Assembly (NCBI RefSeq): GCF_963678635.1
Contig: NC_087062.1
Coordinates: forward strand, 44,842,395-44,906,394
Length of the DNA stretch: 64,000 nt
From: Symsagittifera roscoffensis
Taxonomy: Eukaryota; Xenacoelomorpha; Acoela; Convolutidae
Reading direction: 5' to 3'
Of this stretch, positions 24,601 through 31,900 are shown piece after piece. The notes beneath the pieces are model-generated. The model had not been told where the DNA came from. It saw nothing but the letters and a program-made list of their open reading frames with translations, and did no database searches. The position numbers and the translations under genes were made by a program. The number at the start of each line of letters is the position of its first letter. Position 1 is the stretch's first letter.

Positions 24601-25195
24601 GCTTGAATTCAAAGGCTACCGCATATAAAAATTTGAAAAGTTATAGTATTTTTTACATAATTGACTTCGCAATGAGTTTTGTGTTCGCAATCTGTTCGTA
24701 AACTATGGAATTTACACAAAACCAGTAGCGTGCCGCAACCGCCCCCCCCCCCCTTCCCCCAATTCTGTTTGCCAAACTTTTCCAAAGGGTCCTCCCTTTT
24801 TTCTTTGGTATAATTTTACGAGATCCATTTTTGGATGGCCAACCTCGCAAATTTTCTAAAGGCCTTTGGCGCCAATATAACTAAATTTGAGGGAGGAATG
24901 CGCGCCGAAAAAACGCAATTTTTGGTCAATTTTTTTGAAAGTGCTCAAAATGTCATTTTTAGCCTGTTCATATAAAAATAGGGTCATCATAGTTCTTTCG
25001 GAGAGCTCAAAAAATCAAATTGGTTGATCTAAAAAAAAGGTCGAAGACAAAGTTTTCTTTAAACCGCCCCTTCACACGCTCGTTGCTTCACAAAACAAAA
25101 AGTTTTGATTATTTATTCTCAATCTTACCTGGTGGCGCCGCCCATCCGATTAAGAAGATTAGCCCAATGAGGTAACAACCCTCCATGGGCAACAT
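302..25195 (-). CDS. Cadherin-family protein, 5' part of gene, 15 exons (3' part outside window)
   Basis: Seen: fifteen open segments on the minus strand, each bounded by AG acceptors and GT donors, join with matching phases into about 1,000 residues. They start with a hydrophobic signal peptide and run through roughly eight extracellular cadherin (EC) repeats. Calcium-linker motifs are clear: DEDDEPP (exon 3), NENDNAP (exon 4), NANDEVP (exon 7), PLNDNTP (exon 9) and DEVNDNPP (exon 12). FDYE, LDFED and LDYEG elements sit before the fifth strand of several repeats. Known: such EC chains are calcium-dependent adhesion ectodomains outside the plasma membrane. No transmembrane or cytoplasmic part is reached, so the subtype (classical, Fat/Dachsous-like or other) is open. 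Odd: several ECs carry extra cysteines, intron lengths run from about 100 bp to 10.8 kb, and the largest intron holds another gene. The ectodomain boundaries are my reading; the cadherin call itself is firm. Confidence 0.85.
871..1176 (-). CDS. Cadherin exon 14: EC7 end, EC8 start
   Basis: TTTCAG acceptor, GTATGT donor. It encodes LDYEGAERNFELVVRVYE, then FTVIVTVVPAQDGKPVW, where the expected calcium linker is degenerate, then FGSLVTPNPSSFDYTDPDG and a CQC cluster. Confidence 0.78.
1177..1815. other. Intron between cadherin exons 13 and 14
   Basis: AT-rich. Near 1545-1590 a short motif, CTTCTAACCGAGG, is repeated. Nothing else supported. Confidence 0.4.
1816..1974 (-). CDS. Cadherin exon 13: EC7
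   Basis: CTGCAG acceptor and GTAAGT donor. It encodes SVCDDVDFGGGQAWAAEI, GTGSGDQYFAMVANDLQL, an EC mid-region. Phases 1 and 1 fit exons 12 and 14. Confidence 0.72.
2642..3180 (-). repeat. ~530-bp palindrome-rich interspersed repeat, copy A
   Basis: Reverse-oriented relative to copies B, C, D and E. One end has TGTTCCGACT, the other carries the CAGGGCGAAGCCCTG hairpin (here CATGGCTTCGCCCTG) and ACTCGTAT. Internally it holds a GCGCGATAT...CGCGCTATT imperfect palindrome near 2880-2910. No coding capacity. It is the left arm of a large inverted repeat with copy B. Confidence 0.8.
3330..3862 (+). repeat. ~530-bp palindrome-rich interspersed repeat, copy B
   Basis: Reads CTGCTCGTATCAGGG, then the hairpin TGAAGCCCTGA, GTTCTGACTGCC, and ends ACTTTCGTATCGAAAGTCGGAACA. 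The ends GTTC(C/T)GACT and AGTCGGAAC are inverted repeats of each other. Separated from inverted copy A by a 149-bp spacer. Confidence 0.8.
4227..4368 (-). CDS. Cadherin exon 12: EC6 end and linker
   Basis: TTTGCAG acceptor, A|GTATTG donor. It encodes IDAADNYGAGN, then VVTVVIDEVNDNPPVC and PEYTFLDLVETT. DEVNDNPP is the most canonical calcium linker in the gene. Confidence 0.85.
4664..4767 (-). CDS. Cadherin exon 11: EC6 centre
   Basis: The segment ESYFVVDPMTGSVFLAKQID is textbook cadherin (F.(I/V)D..TG.(I/V)). It ends TVTLK|GTTACT. A longer ORF on the opposite strand (4487-4948) overlaps it and is a shadow. Confidence 0.82.
5251..5305 (-). repeat. Possible tRNA-related SINE head
   Basis: On the minus strand TAGTGTAGAGGTAG (5292-5305) resembles a pol III A box and GAGTTCAAACCTGGG (5251-5265) a B box, at near-tRNA spacing. 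No cloverleaf could be folded, so this is at best a decayed tRNA-derived SINE fragment. Confidence 0.28.
5435..5635. mobile_element. MITE with CATTACGAGG terminal inverted repeats, copy 1
   Basis: Begins CATTACGAGGCCAAACTG and ends CCTCGTAATG. A relative at 50105-50326 shares both ends and several internal blocks (TCTGTCTGTATGTT, TTGCGGAATCCGCTTACAAT). No ORF, so it is non-autonomous. The superfamily cannot be assigned because no target-site duplication is clear. Confidence 0.7.
6406..6440. other. Perfect 14-bp stem, 7-nt loop inverted repeat
   Basis: ATCTAGCCTCAATT pairs perfectly with AATTGAGGCTAGAT around loop CAGTTCG. It lies in a cadherin intron with no associated gene. Confidence 0.7.
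6553..6600 (-). repeat. Solo end of the ~530-bp repeat family (copy F)
   Basis: Only the hairpin end is present: AGTCGGAACATTCAGGG, then CTTTGCCCTG, ACGAGCAGTCTTGT. The body is missing, so this is a truncated or independently mobile end. Confidence 0.65.
7169..7295 (-). CDS. Cadherin exon 10: EC6 start
   Basis: The acceptor TTGCAG and donor GTAAGC are both strong. The product VGSFLTQMTATDDDGVVLQF matches the EC pattern in which VG..L...A.D.D follows an SE(N/A) motif at the end of the preceding exon. Confidence 0.8.
7374..7472. repeat. 33-bp direct repeat, two copies 66 bp apart
   Basis: Two identical 33-bp copies (7374-7406 and 7440-7472), beginning CAATAGGCCAGAGGCC and ending GTGTGACTAC, sit in the intron between exons 9 and 10. 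The intervening bases hold further CAATCGT copies. Confidence 0.75.
7942..8136 (-). CDS. Cadherin exon 9: EC5 end and linker
   Basis: Exactly 65 codons, phase 0 at both ends, with ACTAG acceptor and CAG|GTACTA donor. It encodes HYTVTIAVTDGKY and the linker ITPLNDNTPSI followed by VRISEATQ, the classic start of the next EC. Confidence 0.83.
8751..8802. other. GCGACAATTGTCGC palindrome and a second near copy
   Basis: A perfect 14-bp palindrome at 8751-8764 is followed near 8789-8802 by GCGACCAATTGTCG, in the intron between exons 8 and 9. Function unknown. Confidence 0.6.
8894..9090 (-). CDS. Cadherin exon 8: EC5 first part
   Basis: TTTTAG acceptor and GAG|GTTTGA donor. It encodes FSVNDADGTENLVVSIES, then DEDVDIFAVSCTLVTPCG and YKIE. 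The acidic DADG and the two cysteines resemble exons 2 and 5. Confidence 0.78.
9091..10096. other. Intron between cadherin exons 7 and 8
   Basis: AT-rich, with low-complexity A/T runs. No exon, repeat family member or RNA gene recognised. Confidence 0.4.
10097..10339 (-). CDS. Cadherin exon 7: EC4 body and linker
   Basis: The acceptor is preceded by a pyrimidine-rich tract. The product contains NYWGIDPLEGYLYNI, YPLDFEDQTSFALEV, and the linker VLNANDEVPTFTLAKY. The donor is probably GTAACA (10091-10096), a weak but usable site and the only one before an in-frame stop. Confidence 0.8.
10629..10794 (-). CDS. Cadherin exon 6: EC3-EC4
   Basis: A 55-codon open segment between TTATTAG acceptor and GTTAGT donor. 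It encodes VTPTSNGAISL, then NIREDVEVGYRIDTQ (EC A/B-strand style) and HTWTMSGTG. It is too short for long-ORF detection. Phase 0 in and phase 1 out match exons 5 and 7. Confidence 0.68.
10795..15060. other. Left part of 10.8-kb cadherin intron
   Basis: Mostly unremarkable AT-rich DNA apart from the diverged ~530-bp repeat at 13081-13605. A small inverted repeat lies at 14186-14220 (GCTGTTACG/CGTAACAGC), and GGCGCC repeats occur near 13877-13908. No additional cadherin exon was found, and exon 5 and 6 phases join directly. Confidence 0.45.
13081..13605 (+). repeat. ~530-bp palindrome-rich repeat, diverged copy E
   Basis: Recognisable from ACAAGACTGC, TCAGGGC, GGAACGATTT, CGCGCGTTAATTG and terminal TTTGGAACA. 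Its order matches copies B to D, but many hairpin bases have decayed, so it is an older insertion. Confidence 0.6.
15094..16242 (+). CDS. Single-exon membrane protein nested in cadherin intron; distantly glycosyltransferase-like
   Basis: Seen: 382 codons, intact. An in-frame TAA lies two codons upstream (15088-15090), which fixes the start. A short basic N-terminus precedes a hydrophobic segment at about residues 19-36 (VIILLIVTVLFLLHFVV), giving type II topology. A long polar domain with EFLAILDSKTAINTNNFKYF at about residues 165-185 follows. Near the C-terminus is a second hydrophobic stretch with a Cys cluster (SACCCCQC). A polyadenylation signal AATAAA (16238-16243) overlaps the stop codon. 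Inference: topology and the DSKTA...NFKYF pattern recall GT31-type Golgi glycosyltransferases or their C1GALT1C1-like chaperone relatives, where the DxD metal motif is changed, but I am not sure. It lies antisense to the cadherin, and the intronless structure suggests retroposition. Confidence 0.72.
   Translation: MRSLRLMKIYAERFCTRPVIILLIVTVLFLLHFVVHQYEHHDNVKENNEAALEAEKNYRRPEAEKVTVLAEPIWSEVIDKDNDKPIRSTICFVILVHKTEGFYYRNETKFQLRPFTPCVLFIQMSSVIDKQDKNTVFVESGNFFNPWAVIIKQFYPKIKEIAKNFEFLAILDSKTAINTNNFKYFEHYLLEQSYDDRILTIKRETSEVQRNPEKPDFVPRFLEQDNLYPENSPNDNFIVFPLKVWNSLEDKMTSKEETYYPIGIFFQKLLQDSKQSEIGGSEPAKFEPGLISTQTEVGWSLCKFNDSFAVVGYERREQITETINRVPPYGYFCMPIVNYHVPKLFVAAVVLFVSACCCCQCLLTMSLLMAGSPSTSSYAKKE
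16240..16245 (+). terminator. Polyadenylation signal overlapping the stop codon
   Basis: The hexamer AATAAA runs 16238-16243 and shares TAA (16240-16242) with the stop of the nested gene. The 3' UTR would be very short if this signal is used. Confidence 0.45.
16890..17000 (-). mobile_element. Fragment of hAT-type MITE
   Basis: On the minus strand the segment around GGCGCCTTTGGCGCC and TTTTGAGGGGGGAGACT matches the interior of the elements at 24723-25085 and 49631-50023. The ends are not intact. Confidence 0.5.
17500..18185. repeat. 24-bp GTCGCGCC minisatellite with inverted end units
   Basis: The core (about 17560-17860) repeats a 24-bp unit made of TTTTCTTAAG followed by TCGCGCCGTCAGTA. 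At 17887-17931 two units are inverted (GGCGCGACTTAAG), and the left edge also starts with an inverted TTTAAGAAAAGGC. From 17940 to 18185 a looser variant continues with GTCGCGCCGGTCT motifs. CpG-rich, unlike its AT-rich surroundings. Lies in the big cadherin intron. Confidence 0.8.
18660..19020. repeat. Composite AT-palindrome plus C-rich repeat, partial copy
   Basis: GATTATATTCC and ATTATAATTCAT motifs are followed by C-rich blocks (CCACGACCCCCCTACCCCC), then a purine-rich AGAAACAGAAAAACTAGAG tail. This order is shared with the copies at 50580-51660 and 51690-52470. Confidence 0.5.
19704..20286 (+). repeat. ~530-bp palindrome-rich repeat, copy C, with expanded end
   Basis: Starts ACAAGACTGCG, TATCAGGGCGAAGCCCTGA. 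Near its right end the palindrome ACTTTCGTATCGAAAGT occurs three times in tandem (about 20211-20280), once with a T lost, instead of once. Adjacent to copy D in the same orientation. Confidence 0.8.
20340..20866 (+). repeat. ~530-bp palindrome-rich repeat, copy D
   Basis: Complete: ACAAGACTGCTCGTATCAGG, hairpin GGGCGAAGCCC, TGTTCCGACTGCC at the left; AAAGTCGGAACA at the right. Large blocks are identical to copy C (for example 20040-20200 versus 20667-20826), showing recent local duplication or conversion. Confidence 0.82.
21614..21882 (-). CDS. Cadherin exon 5: EC3
   Basis: Acceptor TTTCAG, donor GTTAGC. It encodes a cysteine-bearing EC segment (CTDRDDPLFAPVC, AGACQL) followed by DPYGYFNFDILVKDGN and a TTTVAVSIK strand. 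It ends phase 0 before the 10.8-kb intron. Confidence 0.78.
22181..22435 (-). CDS. Cadherin exon 4: end of EC2, start of EC3
   Basis: TTCAG acceptor, GTACGA donor. It carries RRQFDYELVADQ (the FDYE element), DAKGNSAAGC and the calcium linker VTNENDNAPLCD. Phases 1 in and 1 out fit exons 3 and 5. Confidence 0.82.
23022..23340. mobile_element. hAT-type MITE with GGATC-type terminal repeat
   Basis: The right end is CTTAGATCCGCCCCTG and the left end CAGCAGCGGATTTTGGGG. Flanks TGTTGCGA and TGCTGAGA match in 6 of 8 bases, the length of an hAT target-site duplication. The interior (GGGGAGCGCTCGCGG, AACGCAATTTTTGGTC) is shared with the other MITEs in this window. No ORF. Confidence 0.6.
23417..23640 (-). 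CDS. Cadherin exon 3: EC1-EC2 linker
   Basis: Bounded by TAG acceptor and GTGAGC donor. It contains the linker IIDEDDEPPCF, then the start of the next EC with ISENTKAGT and FSDPDTSD. It ends in FNLAC, like exon 2, suggesting an ancestral exon or domain duplication. Confidence 0.82.
24159..24414 (-). CDS. Cadherin exon 2: first half of EC1
   Basis: Acceptor GTGCAG and donor GTGAGT bracket an open segment with TVITIRESEALDTDPVW (A/B-strand region), RDEDDDPF, and a cysteine pair around CALSGTD...LGC. It closes with DFDAGDEKFKFNL. Phase 1 in and phase 2 out match the neighbouring exons. Confidence 0.8.
24723..25085. mobile_element. hAT-type MITE, copy in cadherin intron 1
   Basis: Begins CAGTAGCGTGCCG, ends CACACGCTCGTTG. 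The perfect 8-mer CACAAAAC lies just before it (24715-24722) and again at 25089-25096, three bases past the end, as expected for an hAT target-site duplication. The interior is homologous to 49631-50023. Confidence 0.68.
25129..25195 (-). CDS. Cadherin exon 1: start codon and signal peptide
   Basis: The exon encodes MLPMEGCYLIGLIFLIGW followed by AAPP, a short N-terminus and hydrophobic core typical of a secretory signal. It ends phase 1 at a GTAAG donor (25124-25128). A second ATG four codons in has a strong CCATGG context, so either methionine could start. The upstream sequence was not resolved into a promoter. Confidence 0.75.
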
Positions 25196-26239
25196 CAAAG
25201 AAAGAAGTGCTAAACTCCCAGAATTTGATGCGAAAAACTTAGTAAATTAACAATGTATAGACCCGTAGATACCTTTGCGTAAATTTGAAAGACAATTTTT
25301 TATCACTTTCTTTTGTTTGATAGTTGCTTGCGACTATTCGATGATATTTGCTTGCTGTTTAACTGACTAAAACTGTATTTTTGATGCATGGTTAATTTTG
25401 CTGACGCAAGCAAATAAGTTTCTGATAGTACAAATTTTTTTTCGAGATTCTCTTGGCTAAAAGTGCACAAATAGTCCATTGTAACTTGATTTACATCTCA
25501 TAATGTTAGAAGAGTAGCGTTTTAACTGCAGTCTGTCATGTGAACATTCAATTTGAGGCTCTCGGAGCCAAAAAATGAGTCTGATGAAATTGAAGTAGCC
25601 GTCTAAATTTAACCAAGAAGTAAACCGCAGACTAGAATATGCAGCAATTTAAAGCTACATGACTTCAAGTCTTTTCACATGCGCAGCGCAGGAAACTCAA
25701 CTTCGTCGGCTGTTTTTATACCACCATCGAAAATTGGTTGGAATCAAGAAATCAGGCATTTTTCCCAAAACGTGAAACCAGCGGAAGTATTAGTAGTAAT
25801 GTCCGTCGGTGCGAAAGAGATCGACGATTTGAAACGCGTTTTGTCAACACATCTTGTAACAACTACTAAAAAGGAGAATTCTTCAGCCAATTCTGAAAAA
25901 TTTTCAAGGCAATTTTTCAGCGGAATCGTCGGATTGTTTAGAAGGAAACAAGTGCAAGTTATTGTTAGCTTACAGAAAAAAACCTAATTTCCTCATTGAA
26001 CGTTTTCCGGCCTTGACGTTTCAGGATATAAGCTGGTCATAAGCGTTATTTGAGTATGCCAAAAAACTCCAGTTGATCCGATTAACGTGATAGTTTTCTG
26101 ATCACTCCCGTATCCCCATATATCATTTGTCAATTTTTCCTATCTTGTCGTGCATCGTTTCCCATCTGTTTTTCAGTTGTGCCAGCAAAAAATCTGACAA
26201 AAATTGCATTTCTAGGTCCGTTTTTCAACTGTTAAATAT
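25196..26239. other. Presumed cadherin upstream region between gene and satellite
   Basis: About 1 kb separates the cadherin start codon from the first satellite monomer. I could not recognise a TATA box or other promoter elements with confidence. It contains the small ORF listed next. Confidence 0.4.
25679..25987 (+). CDS. Small ORF of unknown function, doubtful
   Basis: 102 codons, divergent from the cadherin gene. The product is basic, with a polar middle (KEIDDLKRVLSTHLVTTTKK) and RQFFSGIVGLFRRKQVQVIV near the end. No domain recognised, and it may be chance or one exon of a gene. Composition is more protein-like than the low-complexity ORFs nearby. Confidence 0.2.
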   Translation: MRSAGNSTSSAVFIPPSKIGWNQEIRHFSQNVKPAEVLVVMSVGAKEIDDLKRVLSTHLVTTTKKENSSANSEKFSRQFFSGIVGLFRRKQVQVIVSLQKKT

Positions 26240-28990
26240 ATTTCGACTGTGCTCGACCTATGTTTTGACTGTGCTCGACTGATGTTTTGACTGTGCTCAA
26301 CCGATGTTTCGACTGTAATCGGCCTATACTTAGACTGTGGTCGACCTATCTTTCGACTGTGCTCAACTAACTTCTCGATTGTGCTGTACCTATGTTTCGA
26401 CTGCGCTCGACCTATGTTTTGACTGTGCTCGACCGATGTTTTGACTGTGCTCGACTGATGTTTTGAATGTGCTCTACCTATGTTTCGGCTGCGCTCGACC
26501 TATGTTTTGGCTGTGCTCGACCAATTTTTCGACTGTGCTCGACCTATTTTTCGACTGTGCTCGACCTTTGTTTCGACTGTGCTCGACTGATGTTTTGAAT
26601 GTGCTCTACCTATGTTTCGGCTGCGCTCGACCGATGTTTTGACTGTGCTCGACTGATGTTTTGAATGTGCTCTACCTATGTTTCGGCTGCGCTCGACCTA
26701 TGTTTTGGCTGTGCTCGACCAATTTTTCGACTGTGCTCGACCTATTTTTCGACTGTGCTCGACCTTTGTTTCGACTGTGCTCGACCTATTTTTTGACTGT
26801 GCTCGGCCTATTTTTCGACTGTGCTCGAGCTATGTTCCGACTGTGCTCTAGCTATGTTTTGACTGTGCTCGATTTTATTTTTCGACGGTATTCGACCTTT
26901 ATTTCGACTGTGCTCGACCTATGTTTTGACTGTACCCGGCCTATATTTCGACTAGGCTCTACCTATGTTTCGAATGTGCTCGATTTTATCTTTCGACGTA
27001 ATTCGATCTATGCTTTGACAGTGCTCAACTTATCTTTCGACTATGCTCGACCTATTTTTTGATTGTGCTCGATTTATCTTCGACTGTTCTCGACCTATGT
27101 TTCGACTGTGCTCAACCTACGTTTCGACTGTGCTCGACTTATCCTTCCACTGTGATCGACCTATGTTTCGACTGTGCTCGACCTATGCTAAGACTGTGGC
27201 CGACCTTTACCTATGCGTAGACTGTGGTCGACCTATTTTTGGACTTTGCTCGACTTATCCTTCGACTCTGGTCGACTAATATTTCGACTGTGCTCGACCT
27301 ATGCTTAGACTGTGGTCGACTTGTTTTTTCGACTCATCTCTCGACGCATCTTTTCACTGTCGTCGACCTAAGTTTCGACTGTGCTCGATCTACTTTTCCC
27401 CTGGGCTCGAGCTATGACCGACTGTGCTCGACCTATGTTTTGACTGTGCTCGACCAATTTTTTGACTGTATTCGACCTACTTTTTGATTGTGCTCGGCCT
27501 ATTTTGTGATTGTGCTCGAGCATTGTTCCGACTGTGCAGAACCTATGTTTCGACTGTGCTCGACTTATGTTTTAACTGTGCTCGACCGATGTTTTAACTG
27601 TGCTCGACATATTTTTTTGTTGTGCTTAGCGTATTTTTTAACTATGCTCGAGCTATGTTCCGACTGTGCTCGAATTATCTTTCGACGGTGCTCGACCTTT
27701 GTTTCGTCTGTGTTCGATTATCTTTCGATAGTGCTCGACCTATATTTCGATTTTGCTCGTCTTATCTTTCGTTTGTTCTCGACCTATGTTTCGACTGTGC
27801 TCTACCTATAATTCGACTGTGCTCGACTTAACTTTCGACGGTCTTCGACTTTTCTTTCAGCTCTGTTCGACCTATGTTTTGACTGTGCTCGACCTATGCC
27901 TGGACTGTGGTCGAGTTGCTTGTCGACTGCCCGACCTATCTTTCGACTGTGCTCGACTTTGCTTAGTCTAAGGTCGACTTATTTTCTGACCTTGCTCGAA
28001 TTATTTTTCGACTGTGCTCGACCTACATTTTGAAAGTCCTCGGCCTAGGTGTAGACTGTGCTCGACTTATGTTTCGTCTATGCTCGACTTATCTTTCGAC
28101 TGTGCTCGACCTATATTTCGAAAGTCCTCGACATATGTTTCGAATATGGTCGACCTATGTTTCGACTGTGCTCAGTCTATGCTTAGACTGTGGTCGACCT
28201 ATTTTTCGACTGTGCTCGACCTATATTTTGAACGTCCTCGACTTTTGTTTCGACTGTGCTCGACTTTCGTTTCGAATGAGGTCGACCTATTTTTGGACTT
28301 AGCTAAAATTATCTTTCGACTGTGCTCGACCTATATTTCGAATGTCCTCGACCTATATTTTGACTAAGCTCGACTTTCGTCTCGAATGTGGTCGACTTAT
28401 GTTTCGACTTTGCTCGATTTTTTTTCGATTGTGCTCGACCTAGATTTCGATTGTCCTCGACTTATGTTTCGACTGTGCTTGACATATGCTTAGACTGAGA
28501 CCGACCTTTTTTTCGACTGTGCTCGACTTATCTTTCCTCTGTGGTCGATCTACGTTTCTGACTGCGCTCGACCTATGCTTAGACTCTGGTCGACCTAGAT
28601 TTCGAATGTCCTCGATCTTTTTTTCGACTGTGCTCGACTTATGTTTCGTCTATGCTCGACTTATCTTTCGACTGTGCTCGACCTTTATTTCGAAAGTCCT
28701 CGACCTATGTTTTGACTGTGCTCGACTTTCCTTTGGAATGTGGTTGACCTATTTTTCGACTGTGCTCAAATTATTTTTCCTCTGTGGTCGACTTATGTTT
28801 CCGACTCCGCTCGACCTATGCTTAGACCGTGGTCGACATAATTTTTGACGAATTTGCTCAAATTATCCTTCGACTTTGGTCAACTTATGTTTCGACTGTG
28901 CTCAAACTATGCTTGGACTGTGGTCGACTTATTTTTTGACTGTGCTCCTCTTATCTTTTCTCTGTCGTCGACCTAATTTTCAACTGTGCT
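26240..28990 (+). repeat. Left arm of satellite: mainly monomeric, irregular
   Basis: Divergent monomers without a long stable period, except a short local duplication near 26400-26760 (a block around GCTCTACCTATGTTTCGGC occurs three times). Resembles the aged flank of a satellite. Confidence 0.65.
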
Positions 28991-28998
28991 CGCCCTAA

Positions 28999-31900
28999 AT
29001 GTTGACTGTTTTTGGCCTACTTTTCGATTTCGCTCGAGTTATGACCGACTGCACTCTACCTATCTTTCGACTGTGCTCAACTAACTTTTCGATTGTGCTC
29101 TACCTATGTTTCGATTGTGCTCTACCTATGTTTCGACTGTGCTCGACCTATATTTCGAGAGTCCTTGACCTATGTGTCGACTGTGCTCGACTTATGTTTC
29201 TTCTATGCTCGACTTATCTTTCGACTGTGCTCGACCTATATTTCGAAAGTCCTCGACCTATGTTTCGAATATGGTCGACCTATGTTTCGACTGTGCTCAG
29301 TCTATGCTTAGACTGTGGTCGACCTATTTTTCGACTGTGCTCGACCTATATTTTGAACGTCCTCGACTTTTGTTTCGACTGTGCTCGACTTTCGTTTCGA
29401 ATGTGGTCGACCTATTTTTGGACTTTGCTCAAATTATCTTTCGACTGTGCTTGACATATATTTCGAATGTCCTCGACCTATGTTTTGACTGTGCTCGACT
29501 TTCGTTTCGAATGTGGTCGACCTATTTTTCGAATATGGTCGACCTTTGTTTCGACTGTGCTCGACTTATATTTCGGGTTTGCTCGAATTTTTTTTCGACT
29601 GTGCTCGACTTATCTTTCCTCTGTGGTCGATCTACGTTTCTGACTGCGCTCGACCTATGCTTAGACTCTGGTCGACCTAGATTTCGAATGTCCTCTATCT
29701 TTTTTTCGACTGTGCTTGACTTATGTTTCGTCTATGCTCGACTTATCTTTCGACTGTGCTCGACCTTTATTTCGAAAGTCCTCGACCTATGTTTTGACTG
29801 TGCTCGACTTTCCTTTGGAATGTGGTCGACCTATTTTTCGACTGTGCTCAAATTATTTTTCCTCTGTGGTCGACTTATGTTTCCGACTCCGCTCGACCTA
29901 TGCTTAGACCGTGGTCGACATATTTTTGACGAATTTGCTCAAATTATCCTTCGACTGTGGTCAACTTATGTTTCGACTGTGCTCGAACTATGCTTGGACT
30001 GTGTTCGACTTATTTTTTGACTGTGCTCCTCTTATCTTTTCTTTGTCGTCGACCTAATTTTCAACTGTGCTCGCCCTAAATTTTGACTGTTTTTGGCCTA
30101 CTTTTCGATTTCGCTCGAGTTATGACCGACTGCACTCTACCTATCTTTCGACTGTGCTCAACTAACTTTTCGATTGTGCTCTACCTATGTTTCGATTGTG
30201 CTCTACCTATGTTTCGACTGTGCTCGACCTATATTTCGAGAGTCCTTGACCTATGTGTCGACTGTGCTCGACTTATGTTTCGTCTATGCTCGACTTATCT
30301 TTCGACTGTGCTCGACCTATATTTCGAAAGTCCTCGACCTATATTTCGAAAGTCCTCGACCTATATTTCGAATATGGTCGACCTATGTTTTTGACTGTGC
30401 TCAGTCTATGCTAAGACTGTGGTGGACCTTTTTTTCGACTGTGCTCGACCTATATTTTGAACGTCCTCGACTTTTGTTTCGACTGTGATCGACTTTCGTT
30501 TCGAATGTGGTCGACCTATTTTTGAACTTTGCTCAATTTATCTTTCGACTGTGCTTGACATATATTTCGAATGTCCTCGACCTATGTTTTGACTGTTCTC
30601 GACTTTCGTTTCGAATGTGGTCGACCTATTTTTTGAATATGGTCGACCTATGTTTCGACTGTGGTCAACTTATGTTTCGACTGTGCTCGAACTATGCTTG
30701 GACTGTGGTCGACTTATTTTTTGACTGTGCTCCTCTTATCTTTTCTTTGTCGTCGACCTAATTTTCAACTGTGCTTGCCCTAAAGTTTGACTGTTTTTGG
30801 CCTACTTTTCGATTTCGCTCGAGTTATGACCGACTGCACTCTACCTATCTTTCGACTGTGCTCAACTAACTTTTCGATTGTGCTCTACCTATGTTTCGAT
30901 TGTGCTCTACCTATGTTTCGACTGTGCTCGACCTATATTTCGAGAGTCCTTGACCTATGTGTCGACTGTGCTCGACTTATGTTTCGTCTATGCTCGACTT
31001 ATCTTTCGAGTGTGCTCGACCTATATTTCGAAAGTCCTCGACCTATTTTTCGAATATGGTCGACCTATCTTTTTGACTGTGCTCAGTCTATGCTAAGACT
31101 GTGCTCGACCTATATTTTGAACGTCCTCGACTTTTGTTTCGACTGTGCTCGACTTTCGTTTCGAATGTGGTCGACCTATTTTTGGACTTTGCTCAAATTA
31201 TCTTTCGACTGTGCTTGACATATAATTCGAATGTCCTCGGCCTATGTTTTGACTGTGCTCGACTTTCGTTTCGAATGTGGTCGACCTATTTTTCGAATAT
31301 GGTCGACCTATGTTTCGACTGTGCTCGACTTATATTTCGACTTTGCTCGAACTTTTTTTCGACTGTGCTCAACTTATCTTTCCTCTGTGGTTGATCTACG
31401 TTTCTGACTGCGCTCGACCTATGCTTAGACTCTGGTCGGCCTAGATTTCGAATGTCCTCGATCTTTTTTTCGACTGTGCTCGACTTATGTTTCGTCTATG
31501 CTCGACTTATCTTTCGACTGTGCTCGACCTTTATTTCGAAAGTCCTCGACCTATGTTTTGACTGTGCTCGACTTTCCTTTGGAATGTGGTCGAACTATTT
31601 TTCGACTATGCTCAAATTATTTTTCCTCTGTGGTCGACTTATGTTTCCGACTCCGCTCGACCTATGCTTAGACCGTGGTCGACATATTTTTGACGAATTT
31701 GCTCAAATTATCCTTCGACTGTGGTCAACTTATGTTTCGACTGTGCTCGAACTATGCTTGGACTGTGGTCGACTTATTTTTTGACTGTGCTCCTCTTATC
31801 TTTTCTTTGTCGTCGACCTAATTTTCAACTGTGCTCGCCCTAAATTTTGACTGTTTTTGGCCTACTTTTCGATTTCGCTCGAGTTATGACCGACTGCACT

